From: Sphingobacterium nematocida
GTDB lineage: Bacteria; Bacteroidota; Bacteroidia; Sphingobacteriales; Sphingobacteriaceae
Length of the DNA stretch: 64,000 nt
Direction: 5' to 3'
NCBI RefSeq assembly: GCF_900168125.1
Contig: NZ_FUZF01000001.1
Location: forward strand, 434,001-498,000
Under the pieces are notes generated by a model that saw only the letters and a list, made by a program, of their open reading frames with translations, was not told the origin of the DNA and did not search any database. The translations under genes were made by a program, and so were the position numbers. Positions 25,699 through 33,311 of the stretch are shown piece by piece; positions within the stretch are counted from its first letter, which is position 1; each line of letters opens with the position of its first letter.

Positions 25699-27117
25699 AT
25701 GAAGCACATTACCTTACTTCTTACAGGTTTATTGTTTCTGAGCTTTAGTCAGGCAAAAAGCATTGTAGAAGGCAGTTTTCCAAAAGCCACAGGAAAGCAG
25801 TATACCATTTACCTCAAGTCTCTAGAGACTGCTGTAGGCGACCTTATTCCTATCAACGAAGAGATACGGGTGGGGGCTGACAACAAATTTAAATTTGAGA
25901 TCGACCTTACAAAGGCTACTTTACTAAACCTTATTGTAATCAGCGAGTCTGCAGAGGGCAATAAGTCCAACATCGTATCGGTTGTTTACCTCGAGCCGGG
26001 TAAAAAATTAACAGTTCCCTACACCCTCATATGTAATCATTGGGTACAGCCTAATTATTCGGCTATTAAGGATAAAAACAATCGGGCGCTCTTGGAAGTA
26101 CAGGCAAAGGCGCTTATGTTAAACAAGGAATTGTATGATCTACCTTTTGATCCGATAAAGACCAAAGCTGTTATGTATCAGTTTTACACAGCGAGTGAGC
26201 ATATTCTAGCATCTAGAAAGATCCATAAATCCGTACAAAAATATATCCGCTTTTACAGCTTTGATCAATACAATACGGCACTATACCGAGCTGGCATGGA
26301 ACTTAATAAATCTTCGGATAGCGCTAAAAAAAACTATTACCAGCAGCCTAAAGACCCTATTCCGTTTTTCAATGATGAACTTACTTTATCATTTTATAAT
26401 GGTGTCAGCAATATTGTCAATTACCTCAATCTTGCTACTGGCCTGGCGCCTTATAGCCGTCGCAAATCGTTAGCACAGATCGAACAGCAAAACCAATTGC
26501 TGCAAAATGATATTCGTAACATACAGGTAAAAGACAAGGTGCTGGAGCGCATATTAAGTTCCTTTAGCGCTAGCTACCGCGCAGAAAACAATTTTGAGGA
26601 AGACCTGAAGATATATACGCAACTCGCACAACATATTCAAGATACCATCGTGAGGGACGAAACGGTTAAAGCCTTTGAGAACCTACGTTACACTCTAAAG
26701 GGAGCCAAATGGCCAGACCTACAATTCCGTTCCGCCTCAGGAATCCCCATTCATTTAGACCATTTTAAAGGGAAGTACGTTCTGATTGATGTATGGGCGT
26801 CCTGGTGTGTGCCCTGTATCAAAATGCTACCCTATCTACATACGCTGGAACAGCAATACAAAGATCAAAATATTACATTTATCGCTATATCCATAGACGC
26901 CGATAAAACAAAATGGGAAAATAAGATAAAAGAACTAAAGCTTGAAGGGCATCAGCTTTTAGATCAGCAAGGAGAGTTTGCGAAGAAGATGAACATCACG
27001 GGTATTCCTCATTACATCTTATACGATCCTGAAGGAAAACTGGTAAGTTACAAAACAGCATTACCAGATAATCATGAACTGAAGAAACTACTGGACACCC
27101 TACTATCAAGACCGTAA
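25699..27117 (+). CDS. TlpA-like thioredoxin-fold disulfide reductase, secreted
   Basis: 472 aa. A signal peptide (about 1-20, LLFLSFSQAKS) is followed by a long unassigned N-terminal half (about 20-330) of the DUF4369-like or helical type common in Bacteroidota TlpA proteins. The C-terminal thioredoxin domain shows VLIDVWASWCVPCIKMLP with the CVPC redox pair near residues 368-371. The cis-Pro phrase ITGIPHYILYDPEG follows. It should reduce disulfides in the periplasm. It is the last gene of the second sigma/FecR/SusCD cluster, a gene order seen repeatedly in this phylum, so it probably serves folding or cargo reduction for that uptake system. Confidence 0.9.
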   Translation: MKHITLLLTGLLFLSFSQAKSIVEGSFPKATGKQYTIYLKSLETAVGDLIPINEEIRVGADNKFKFEIDLTKATLLNLIVISESAEGNKSNIVSVVYLEPGKKLTVPYTLICNHWVQPNYSAIKDKNNRALLEVQAKALMLNKELYDLPFDPIKTKAVMYQFYTASEHILASRKIHKSVQKYIRFYSFDQYNTALYRAGMELNKSSDSAKKNYYQQPKDPIPFFNDELTLSFYNGVSNIVNYLNLATGLAPYSRRKSLAQIEQQNQLLQNDIRNIQVKDKVLERILSSFSASYRAENNFEEDLKIYTQLAQHIQDTIVRDETVKAFENLRYTLKGAKWPDLQFRSASGIPIHLDHFKGKYVLIDVWASWCVPCIKMLPYLHTLEQQYKDQNITFIAISIDADKTKWENKIKELKLEGHQLLDQQGEFAKKMNITGIPHYILYDPEGKLVSYKTALPDNHELKKLLDTLLSRP

Positions 27118-27150
27118 CCAGTTAACTTTTGTTAAACACTGCTGACAAGC

Positions 27151-27252
27151 TCGGCTATGGCACGATAATGGTTACTATTTTAGTATTCATAATTTAGGTT
27201 AATAATTGGTTAGTTAAAAATACCTGAAGCTCTCCGCTTCAGGTATTTTTTT
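27151..27252 (+). ncRNA. Family-1 small-RNA element, copy 6, promoter part diverged
   Basis: The 34-nt core from TATTCATAATTTAGG (27184) onward and the terminator (arms 27218-27230 and 27236-27248) are intact. The loop is TCTCC instead of TCCCC. Upstream only TCGGC-TATGG is recognisable, and the -33 position reads TGG instead of TTG, so promoter strength is doubtful. It follows the TlpA gene by 33 bp and could act as its terminator. Confidence 0.65.
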
Positions 27253-27288
27253 GTTGGGTAATAGGCTATAATCGAGAACTTAAAATGT

Positions 27289-27296
27289 TAAATTTG
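27289..27296 (+). promoter_or_regulatory. -7 element TAAATTTG five nt before an ATG
   Basis: An exact TAnnTTTG match placed so that the expected start of transcription falls on or next to the ATG at 27302, suggesting a leaderless mRNA. Confidence 0.5.
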
Positions 27297-27301
27297 CTAT
27301 T

Positions 27302-27679
27302 ATGAGGTCATTCAGCTATTTAATCGTTCTATCGAGTATTATTTTTCTTTCGTTCAGCAACCTAGAGCACCCTTTACATAAAAAATGGCAGCTCGTGGCC
27401 GAACAAATAGCTTACCTGAATATGGATCTTACGCCATATGACGGAGCTAGAGATAGGCTGGATTCGGTCAAAAACGTGACTGTACAATTTCTACCTGATG
27501 GGGCTTTTAAGTCGCCCGAAGGCGATGGTAGCTATACTGTAGCGAAGGATTCTATACATTTAAATATCAATGGTAAAAATGCTGCATTCAAATACGAATT
27601 GAATAATTCGAAACTAATAATGGAGAGTTATATCAAAAAGACTGATTATATAGTTAGATCAAGACTTTACCTGGAATAG
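27302..27679 (+). CDS. Small secreted lipocalin-like protein
   Basis: 125 aa. The N-terminal signal (SYLIVLSSIIFLSFS) has no lipobox Cys. The rest reads as a beta barrel of the lipocalin-like type: KKWQLVAEQIAYL, VTVQFLPDGAFKSPEGDGSYTV, DSIHLNINGKNAAFKYEL, and a final strand IVRSRLYLE. Such proteins are common and functionally uncharacterised in Bacteroidota. It is a single gene with its own promoter-like element directly in front. Confidence 0.7.
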   Translation: MRSFSYLIVLSSIIFLSFSNLEHPLHKKWQLVAEQIAYLNMDLTPYDGARDRLDSVKNVTVQFLPDGAFKSPEGDGSYTVAKDSIHLNINGKNAAFKYELNNSKLIMESYIKKTDYIVRSRLYLE

Positions 27680-27693
27680 TAGCTAGCGAAAGG

Positions 27694-27783
27694 AAATTGC
27701 AACAACTTGAATGTTTTCAAGTGTATAGCCAAACTCAGGTCAGGCTTTATATTGCTAATTATACATAATGAGCCGATTAAAAA
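27694..27783 (-). pseudogene. Decayed 5' fragment of a fic gene
   Basis: The stretch matches the first 24 codons of the fic gene at 14641-15738 plus its upstream half-site. The start codon corresponds to 27766-27764. Two Trp codons have become stops (TGG to TAG at codon 4, TGG to TGA at codon 9), while the rest still reads EF-YTLENIQV. The TGAGCCGATTAA half-site (27769-27780) is intact. It is a clear remnant of a second fic copy. Confidence 0.85.
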
Positions 27784-27812
27784 ATCGCTTTACTTTCTCT
27801 ATCTTTGAGTTA

Positions 27813-28085
27813 TCATGCTACATAACGATTAATGGATTCCCACAAGAGGTGTCCTGTCTGACTCGTTAAACTTAAAAGGCATAAGATATCAGGTATTTCA
27901 TAATTGCGGTTATAATAATTACACTTTTGATATAGAAAGTGTAATAAAAGTATCAAAAGACATATGGTAGAAAACTTAACGATCATCCCCCATATACTTA
28001 CGGGATCAATAAAGAGCAAACCTACCGCCAAAATGTACACAACAGCTCGCGCCTGGCCTAATCTTTCTTTTAAAATCTCTACCAT
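27813..28085 (-). CDS. Hypothetical small membrane protein
   Basis: 90 aa. A short charged N-terminus (MVEILKERLGQARA) precedes a hydrophobic region of about 45 residues, likely two helices (VVYILAVGLLFIDPVSIW, FSTICLLILLLHFLYQ), then a polar tail. No family is recognised. A coding role is plausible from the clean hydrophobic pattern but not secure, as the area contains gene remnants. Confidence 0.45.
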   Translation of the reverse strand: MVEILKERLGQARAVVYILAVGLLFIDPVSIWGMIVKFSTICLLILLLHFLYQKCNYYNRNYEIPDILCLLSLTSQTGHLLWESINRYVA

Positions 28086-28317
28086 ATTTGATTTTTCTCT
28101 TAATAAAGGTTCCCAAAGGTAGTTTTATCAGATTACGTCATTATTAATGAACTGTTATTCTTTTTGACTATAACGCTTTGTAATAGTTATTCATAAGCAC
28201 CACTGAACTCTTAAATAGCCTAAAAGCCAGTAGAAATGCATGTACCACTATGTTATGTTCAAAGCCTCTGCTAGATGAGGGATAATTATAGAAACAGGAT
28301 ATGGTGTGCAAAAAAAA
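28086..28317. other. Intergenic stretch without recognised gene
   Basis: No frame or repeat was recognised before the promoter-like block at 28318. The surroundings contain fic and KilA-N derived fragments, so this may be decayed accessory DNA. Confidence 0.4.
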
Positions 28318-28352
28318 TTGTACGAATAGAAAGTTATAGCTATCTTTAATGT
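28318..28352 (+). promoter_or_regulatory. Promoter block shared with the KilA-N 3' end
   Basis: TTG at 28318-28320, a 19-nt spacer and TATCTTTA at 28340-28347 make a good promoter for the gene at 28403. The block AATAGAAAGT-ATAGC-TATCTTTAATGT (from 28325) is the same as at 9123-9150 apart from one base. Confidence 0.6.
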
Positions 28353-28402
28353 GTTTGGATTAGATCCATATAAAACCAAATCATAAAACAAACTAAAATA
28401 TT

Positions 28403-28615
28403 ATGAACCTATTATTCATTGGCTTACAGGAATTATTTGTCTTAATCCCATTGTTTGGATTTTTTATTTACACGATCTATCACGCTGTAAGGAACCCTGT
28501 CCTTATTGAAAACGAACGTCTAATTTGGATATTAATTATACTACTTGCGAATGTACTGGGTACGATTGCTTATTGGGGGTTCGGTAAAAATGGTAGAAAT
28601 AAACTCGGAACATAA
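28403..28615 (+). CDS. PLDc N-terminal-like small membrane protein
   Basis: 70 aa. Two membrane helices (LFVLIPLFGFFIYTIYHAV and IWILIILLANVLGTIAYWGFG) flank a short polar loop. This is the pattern of the PLD-nuclease N-terminal (PLDc_N) domain, normally found at the N-terminus of cardiolipin synthases but also as free-standing 60-80 aa proteins. No catalytic HKD motif is present. Promoter-like elements lie 55 bp upstream, and RNA element copy 7 follows 17 bp after the stop. Function unknown. Confidence 0.8.
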   Translation: MNLLFIGLQELFVLIPLFGFFIYTIYHAVRNPVLIENERLIWILIILLANVLGTIAYWGFGKNGRNKLGT

Positions 28616-28632
28616 CGTTTACAGAGGCAGCT

Positions 28633-28769
28633 TAATCTAAACTTTATATTATTATGACAATCAGATATACTATCGGCATAGGTTTTGACGTTATATCAGT
28701 ATTCATAATTTAGGTTAATAATTGGTTAGTTAAAAATACCTGAAGCTCCCCGCTTCAGGTATTTTTTTT
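28633..28769 (+). ncRNA. Family-1 dispersed small-RNA element, copy 7
   Basis: A full-length copy. The upstream block ATTATTATGACAATCAGATA is followed by TTG at 28685-28687, 18 nt and TAATTTAG at 28706-28713. The terminator is at 28733-28769 with loop TCCCC and T8. Its last T is immediately followed by the start of a family-2 element, so two RNA units sit head to tail between converging genes. Confidence 0.75.
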
Positions 28770-28846
28770 CTGAAAGTGTTTGTACTCAATGGCCATCAAG
28801 AACTTTCATGTCTGTTGCTGATCCAAAGGCATCATGAAAGTTTTTT
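28769..28846 (+). ncRNA. Family-2 hairpin element, copy A
   Basis: Starts TCTGAAAGTGT, then GTACT-CAATGG-CATCAAG, and ends in a hairpin (AACTTTCATG at 28801-28810 with CATGAAAGTT at 28833-28842) followed by a T-run to 28846. A second copy lies at 41071-41185. The conserved 5' segment plus terminator-like hairpin suggests a short RNA, though no clear TAnnTTTG is seen. It may also terminate the converging minus-strand gene at 28877 poorly, as the T-run is only on the + side. Confidence 0.5.
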
Positions 28847-28876
28847 CTGAAAGTTTTTATTCTGTAAAGGATGGGC

Positions 28877-29479
28877 TTAATACTGTTCTAAATCGGAAAA
28901 ACCTAAATCTTGGATTTTGGGAAGTGAATTGATTTTTATCGCTTTTTTCCTTTTGTTAAATATTTCATCTGAGCCCAATTCTTGCTCAAACTGGATTTTT
29001 GTTTTTGCTATTAAATCAATCTCTGTTTCGAAGGTGGTGTTTTTGCCATTCCAGTATACGCGCGATATCTTGACTAGTTCAAAATTATTTTGCCTGAATC
29101 TAAATTCATAACAGCTTTTTCGACCGTCGATGTCTGTAAGCATTCTTAACTTACCTTCTTCAATGAAAAAATCGGGTATTGTATTACCATTATGTTCTCC
29201 GTGTTTGTTGGGTGGATATTGGCTCTCCATTATCTGTGTAGAGGAAACGGCGAGCCGAAGCTTCCCGTTAGGCTGCGAAAGAAATATCTGTACACGAAGA
29301 GGTCCGGTCTCGTCTTCCACATCCATCTCTAAAACAATTATGTCATCGCGTTTGTCATTGTTCAAGTCTCCTACCTCTCTTTGCACTAGTTCTGAAAAAT
29401 TGCCTTTAGGGACACTTTTTTGTGCGTATAGATCGGCTGTTGCCAAAAGAAACAGAAATATAGAAAATAGTGTCTTCAT
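28877..29479 (-). CDS. Secreted protein with a VCBS/FG-GAP-like repeat
   Basis: 200 aa with a signal peptide (LFSIFLFLLATADLYA-Q). Shortly after comes a Ca-binding style repeat, GDLNNDKRDDIIVLEMD at about residues 36-52, as in FG-GAP/VCBS beta-propeller blades. Too few blades are present for a whole propeller. The C-terminal half is polar with no recognised domain. It is expected to be periplasmic or surface exposed. Function unknown. Confidence 0.75.
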   Translation of the reverse strand: MKTLFSIFLFLLATADLYAQKSVPKGNFSELVQREVGDLNNDKRDDIIVLEMDVEDETGPLRVQIFLSQPNGKLRLAVSSTQIMESQYPPNKHGEHNGNTIPDFFIEEGKLRMLTDIDGRKSCYEFRFRQNNFELVKISRVYWNGKNTTFETEIDLIAKTKIQFEQELGSDEIFNKRKKAIKINSLPKIQDLGFSDLEQY

Positions 29480-29607
29480 AGGTGTACAAGTTAAAGATGC
29501 GAACGTTGTTTAGCATTTTTCTTCTTTTTGTAAAAGTATAAATTTAATGTGGTGTATAGGTAGCAATCAAGATTTAAACATAGTTGTTATGAAATTGATA
29601 TGTGTTT

Positions 29608-29741
29608 AATGTAACCTTTATATTAATATGATAATCGGATATACTATCGGCATGGGTTTTGCCGTTATATCAGTATTCATAATTTAGGTTAATAATTGGT
29701 TAGTTAAGAAATACCTGAAGCTCCCCGCTTCAGGTATTTTT
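29608..29741 (+). ncRNA. Family-1 dispersed small-RNA element, copy 8
   Basis: AATGTAACC at 29608, TTG at 29659-29661, 18 nt, TAATTTAG at 29680-29687, terminator 29709-29741 with loop TCCCC. Between divergent genes (28877-29479 minus, 29872-30570 plus), so it is not the terminator of any + strand gene. Apart from this element the 392-bp gap holds nothing recognised. Confidence 0.75.
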
Positions 29742-29871
29742 GTATTCAAGATTTTTGAAAGCACATTCAATCTCTCTAAATTCAATTACTCAAACAACGC
29801 TGTAGCATTTTGTCAAGTCGTCTCGTTATTAACCCAAAACTAAATTATAAAAAATAGAAACCATCTAGATT

Positions 29872-30570
29872 ATGAAGAAATACCTAGCTTATCTCGTTGT
29901 ATTAGTATTTGTTTTAGGATGCAAAAAAAATGAATCATACGAATACTACTACCAAAAGGCCGAAGAAAAACGTATCGAAATTGAAAATCTTATCAAAACA
30001 TTCCCTTGTGGCGATCTTTCCAATTGGAAAGTGGATGCATTTCAAAGCTCAGGCTTGGGTTCATTATATTTCCCTATTGCAATGAACCCTAACCCGCAAT
30101 ATTTACGTCTAAAAGGGGAATATGAGGCGCTTATTCAAAAAGCCAAGAAACTTGACGACAGAATGGCTTACTATGATTATCTCCACAACCCAGCAATAGC
30201 TATCGAATGTGTGGATGTCCATCCTAAAGTGATGACTGCTCAAGACTATAACCTGGAAAAAGCTACTATTGCACTAAATTCAAAAATAGCTGAAATAGAA
30301 GCGCTAACGGCGAATAATACTTGCACGGGGAAGGAGGATTGGCAGCTTTTTCGAGTGATGAAAGATTGTAAATCGCTGTATATTCCGATAAACAAGCTTG
30401 ACAAAGCTTTGGTTGGAAAACTCAACGAACTGCAGCAAATAATTTGGGTATTACAAATGCGTATTGTTTTTCTAGATAACACAAAACAAGACTGCTTTAA
30501 ATATGATAATAGTGACAAGCCTTTTGAAGTTGTATGTGAAAATAATAAACCTGTCATTAAGTTCAAGTAA
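29872..30570 (+). CDS. Lipoprotein of unknown function
   Basis: 232 aa with signal and lipobox VLGC (Cys17). The mature part has two similar halves, each with a helical stretch, a Cys-containing FPCGDLSNWKV or NTCTGKEDWQLFRV phrase and a short LYFPI or LYIPI phrase. This indicates an internal duplication of about 110 residues. The Cys residues may form disulfides. No known family. It is followed 123 bp later by the Nudix gene. Confidence 0.75.
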   Translation: MKKYLAYLVVLVFVLGCKKNESYEYYYQKAEEKRIEIENLIKTFPCGDLSNWKVDAFQSSGLGSLYFPIAMNPNPQYLRLKGEYEALIQKAKKLDDRMAYYDYLHNPAIAIECVDVHPKVMTAQDYNLEKATIALNSKIAEIEALTANNTCTGKEDWQLFRVMKDCKSLYIPINKLDKALVGKLNELQQIIWVLQMRIVFLDNTKQDCFKYDNSDKPFEVVCENNKPVIKFK

Positions 30571-30677
30571 AAAATATGTATCTAGAATCTAAAACTGGAA
30601 CGGGTCTCGGAGGGAATAGTCAGATATAGGTATAACCTTAATATCCAATAGTAGTTCATTTGATCCCTTAGCTTTTT

Positions 30678-30685
30678 CTATCTTT
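30678..30685 (+). promoter_or_regulatory. -7-like TATCTTTA just before the Nudix start
   Basis: TATCTTTA ends 8 nt before the ATG at 30694, so any transcript from it would have almost no 5' leader. A TTTG at 30659-30662 is only 15 nt upstream, which is short for a partner element. Confidence 0.35.
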
Positions 30686-30693
30686 AGAACATC

Positions 30694-31074
30694 ATGATAC
30701 ATGTAACCTGTACTATAATAGTAAATAATAATAAAATTCTGATCTGCCAGCGCTCGGCCGTAATGAAAATGCCCTTGAAATGGGAATTTCCGGGAGGGAA
30801 AATTGAAGAGGGGGAATCAAAAGAAGATTGTCTGCGTAGAGAGATACAAGAAGAGTTGGGAATAGATATTGGTATTGGCGAGGCTCTGACGCCAGTAGAG
30901 CACCACTACTCTACTTTTTCGATCTGCCTCTATCCTTTTGTCTGTATAATGGAATCGGGTATGGTGCAACCTACGGAACATGCACAAGCGATACGGGTAG
31001 ACGCTATTGAATTATCAAACTATGACTGGGCTGAGGCGGATGTGCCTATTGTCAAGGAATATCTAAACCGATAA
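30694..31074 (+). CDS. Nudix hydrolase, MutT-type (deoxy)nucleoside triphosphate pyrophosphohydrolase
   Basis: 126 aa, typical of MutT/YvcI-like enzymes. The Nudix box is complete: G35, E41, R49-E50, E53-E54, G56 in the frame GX5EX7REUXEEXGU. It is preceded by MPLKWEFPGGK. The N-terminal strand (IHVTCTIIVNNNKILICQR) and C-terminal ELSNYDWAEADVPIVKEYL are usual for house-cleaning dNTP pyrophosphatases that hydrolyse 8-oxo-dGTP or related nucleotides to the monophosphate. Which nucleotide it prefers cannot be told. RNA element copy 9 follows. Confidence 0.92.
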   Translation: MIHVTCTIIVNNNKILICQRSAVMKMPLKWEFPGGKIEEGESKEDCLRREIQEELGIDIGIGEALTPVEHHYSTFSICLYPFVCIMESGMVQPTEHAQAIRVDAIELSNYDWAEADVPIVKEYLNR

Positions 31075-31089
31075 CCTACGGAATAGCAA

Positions 31090-31184
31090 ATCGGCATGAG
31101 TTTTGTGACTATACTGGTATTCATAATTTAGGTTAATAATTGGTTAGTTAAGAAATACCTGAAGCTCCCGCTTCAGGTATTTTT
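31090..31184 (+). ncRNA. Family-1 dispersed small-RNA element, copy 9
   Basis: Upstream only TCGGCAT is kept. TTG at 31103-31105, 18 nt, TAATTTAG at 31124-31131, then the invariant core. In the terminator (31151-31184) the loop is one C shorter (TCCC), while both arms are consensus. It begins 16 bp after the Nudix stop, between convergent genes. The divergent spacer but fixed TTG and TAATTTAG positions support the proposed promoter. Confidence 0.7.
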
Positions 31185-31233
31185 ATTATTGTAGGCCCTA
31201 TTTATGCAATAATCGATCATATTCATAAACATA

Positions 31234-32124
31234 CTATCTTAGACTTAAAATCCGTGAGGTCATGCGACCCGATCCCTGAATGATAATCTTGTCTGAAAAT
31301 AGTTCCATCTGACCAAAAGCATTTTGATCTTCGGTCTCAATCATACCTTCTAAGGTGATACAAGGAAGATCCTGATAGAGCATAAAGTTTCCGGCATGAT
31401 TATGACCAGATATGACCGCTTTCACAACTTTGTGTTTTGTAAATAACACCAACAGTTCTCGATTATTTAGTGCTTCGTAACCAATCTCTGGATACAAAGG
31501 ATGGTGTGTAAATACCAACACCGGCTTTGATTGCTTGGCAGCACGGTTGAGTTGCTTTATAATCCAGGCCATTTGCTTGTTACTGACTCCTCCATTCCAT
31601 GGCTTAAGATGTGTCCGTCCTAGGTTTGCTGTATGTGTAGTTAAAGCAAGATACTCTTTTGACAAAGCTGAACCTTGCTTTGTAGCGTAAGACGAGAGCT
31701 CATTTGTATTTAAAAATAGAAATATCCAATTGCCCTTATCTATAGCGTAGTATTCGGCCGGCATCCCAAATTTCTTAAAAACATTGACTTGGTATTCTTT
31801 CGGGTAATCATGGTTCCCTAAAATAAGATAAAAGGGCATTGTAAGCTTTTTCAGTCGATCGATAATAGGTTTTGCATCTTTAGGGCCTTCGTCGACCATA
31901 TCACCTAAGACAATTGTCATATCTAGGGAAGCTGAGTTGAACCGCTGTACAGCATCGTCCAGTTTCTCAAGTGAATTTCTGTAGAATCGTGTTTTGCCAT
32001 CTGCTTTGTCTGCATACTGCGGATCGGCAATAAGGCCAATTCGTAAAGGATTCTCCATTTGCTGCGCATAGGTTATACACATTAATAATCCCTGAAGAAG
32101 GGAAATAATTATAATCTTTCTCAC
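31234..32124 (-). CDS. Secreted metallophosphoesterase, ADPRM-like
   Basis: 296 aa with an N-terminal signal (IIIISLLQGLLMCITYA-Q). The calcineurin-like metal motifs are all present: LIADPQYAD, VLGDMVDEG, LILGNHDYP, VFTHHPLYP and ISGHNHAG. The ADPQYADKADGKTRFYR phrase is close to Mn-dependent ADP-ribose/CDP-alcohol diphosphatases (ADPRM), so a nucleotide-diphosphate substrate is possible. It is encoded 31 bp downstream of a second metallophosphoesterase gene, probably in one transcript. Expected location: periplasm. Confidence 0.88.
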   Translation of the reverse strand: MRKIIIISLLQGLLMCITYAQQMENPLRIGLIADPQYADKADGKTRFYRNSLEKLDDAVQRFNSASLDMTIVLGDMVDEGPKDAKPIIDRLKKLTMPFYLILGNHDYPKEYQVNVFKKFGMPAEYYAIDKGNWIFLFLNTNELSSYATKQGSALSKEYLALTTHTANLGRTHLKPWNGGVSNKQMAWIIKQLNRAAKQSKPVLVFTHHPLYPEIGYEALNNRELLVLFTKHKVVKAVISGHNHAGNFMLYQDLPCITLEGMIETEDQNAFGQMELFSDKIIIQGSGRMTSRILSLR

Positions 32125-32155
32125 TATTTGAATCTTTGATTTTGCTTTATCATCG

Positions 32156-33280
32156 TTAATGTAACTCTAATATACTTCCATCGCTAAAACCACGGAAGAA
32201 CTTACCATTATCGTACAGAAGGATCTCTCCTTTGTTTCCTCCTTGCAAGTAAGAATCAATCGCTATAACTTTGCCTTGCTGCAGGGTTCGGACACGATCT
32301 CCTGGTGTATGACCAATGATCATTCTTTCTGTTCCATAGTATTGAAGTGCGCTATCTATTTCTGCTAAAGGATTCCTGTCTTTTTTGAAATAGCCTCGGT
32401 ACCACAATGGACCATCTGTAAATCTCAATAAATCTAATCTCTGATCGTCTATACGGATTAAACTATCCACTGTAAAGAGTTTGTTTCGAAAAGAGCTATT
32501 AATCTCATCCTTGCTATAAGAATTTTGTAGAATAGCATTAGATACGCCTGCGTGTACAAACAAGTTATCATTGATCGTGATCATAATAGGCCTCTTTCTT
32601 AACCAGACTCCCAGTATGCTACTATGTCCAAACCATTTTCTGAATTCTACTCCCATAATATCTGCTGCCTTAACATATTTGGGGTTTACGTAACGTACGT
32701 CATTATACAAAACCATACTCTCGTGGTTACCAGCAAGAAAATGCACTCTGCCTCCCAATCTCAACGCCTGCTCTTCTAACTTAAAGGTGAGCCACAATGC
32801 TTCGGTAACGGCATCGCCCCTATCCAGAATATCTCCCAAAACGATCAAGTGACCATCGCCATATATCCAATTGTCCTTTGAATCTATCACACCATGACTG
32901 CGCAGAAAATGTCTATATGTGGAGTCATTACCATGAATATCGCTGATTGCTAAAAAGCGTTTTATGCCATTAAATTCAGACTGCTGAACGTATTCCTCTG
33001 TTTGTAGATACTGAAAATGGGCATAGGGTGAAAACCCTAACAGATGGGCAGCAGTCGACTTATCGTTTTTACTGTCTGTAGCCTCTCGTCTAACGCCAGC
33101 CTCTACCCAGACAAGCTTAAAACTACCACTGTCTTGGATAAAGATATGGGGAGCTTCTGATAATAAGCTATCTGGCTCACTCTCTCTTTGTAAATAAGAT
33201 GTAAAACCAGTTGAGGGATAAATGAAATTCAAAACAAGGAATAAAACCGTATAGATATAATAACCCGATCTCTTTGTCAT
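32156..33280 (-). CDS. Exported metallophosphoesterase, PPP-like Ser/Thr phosphatase fold
   Basis: 374 aa. A hydrophobic N-terminal signal or anchor (YYIYTVLFLVLNFIYPSTG) is followed by a linker and then the metallophosphatase core: LAISDIHGNDSTY, LIVLGDILDRGDAV, VHFLAGNHESMVL, LFVHAGVS and IIGHTPGDRV. The GDILDRG/GNHE combination is that of PPP-type and Shewanella-like (SLP) phosphatases. The substrate could be phosphoproteins or small phosphoesters outside the cytoplasm. Co-transcribed with the ADPRM-like gene. Confidence 0.9.
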   Translation of the reverse strand: MTKRSGYYIYTVLFLVLNFIYPSTGFTSYLQRESEPDSLLSEAPHIFIQDSGSFKLVWVEAGVRREATDSKNDKSTAAHLLGFSPYAHFQYLQTEEYVQQSEFNGIKRFLAISDIHGNDSTYRHFLRSHGVIDSKDNWIYGDGHLIVLGDILDRGDAVTEALWLTFKLEEQALRLGGRVHFLAGNHESMVLYNDVRYVNPKYVKAADIMGVEFRKWFGHSSILGVWLRKRPIMITINDNLFVHAGVSNAILQNSYSKDEINSSFRNKLFTVDSLIRIDDQRLDLLRFTDGPLWYRGYFKKDRNPLAEIDSALQYYGTERMIIGHTPGDRVRTLQQGKVIAIDSYLQGGNKGEILLYDNGKFFRGFSDGSILELH

Positions 33281-33311
33281 TTGATTTATTATTTTAGGAT
33301 TGCAATATATG

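Noticed and set aside
7071..31184. Family-1 repeats as integron attC sites or a CRISPR array
   Set aside because: There is no integrase, no attC core-site pair and no cas gene; copies are kilobases apart and carry a promoter-like part plus a terminator, which fits an RNA gene better.
7071..31184. Family-1 hairpins as plain gene terminators only
   Set aside because: The conservation extends about 90 bp upstream of the hairpin, and copies 1, 5, 8 and 10 have no + strand gene ahead of them.
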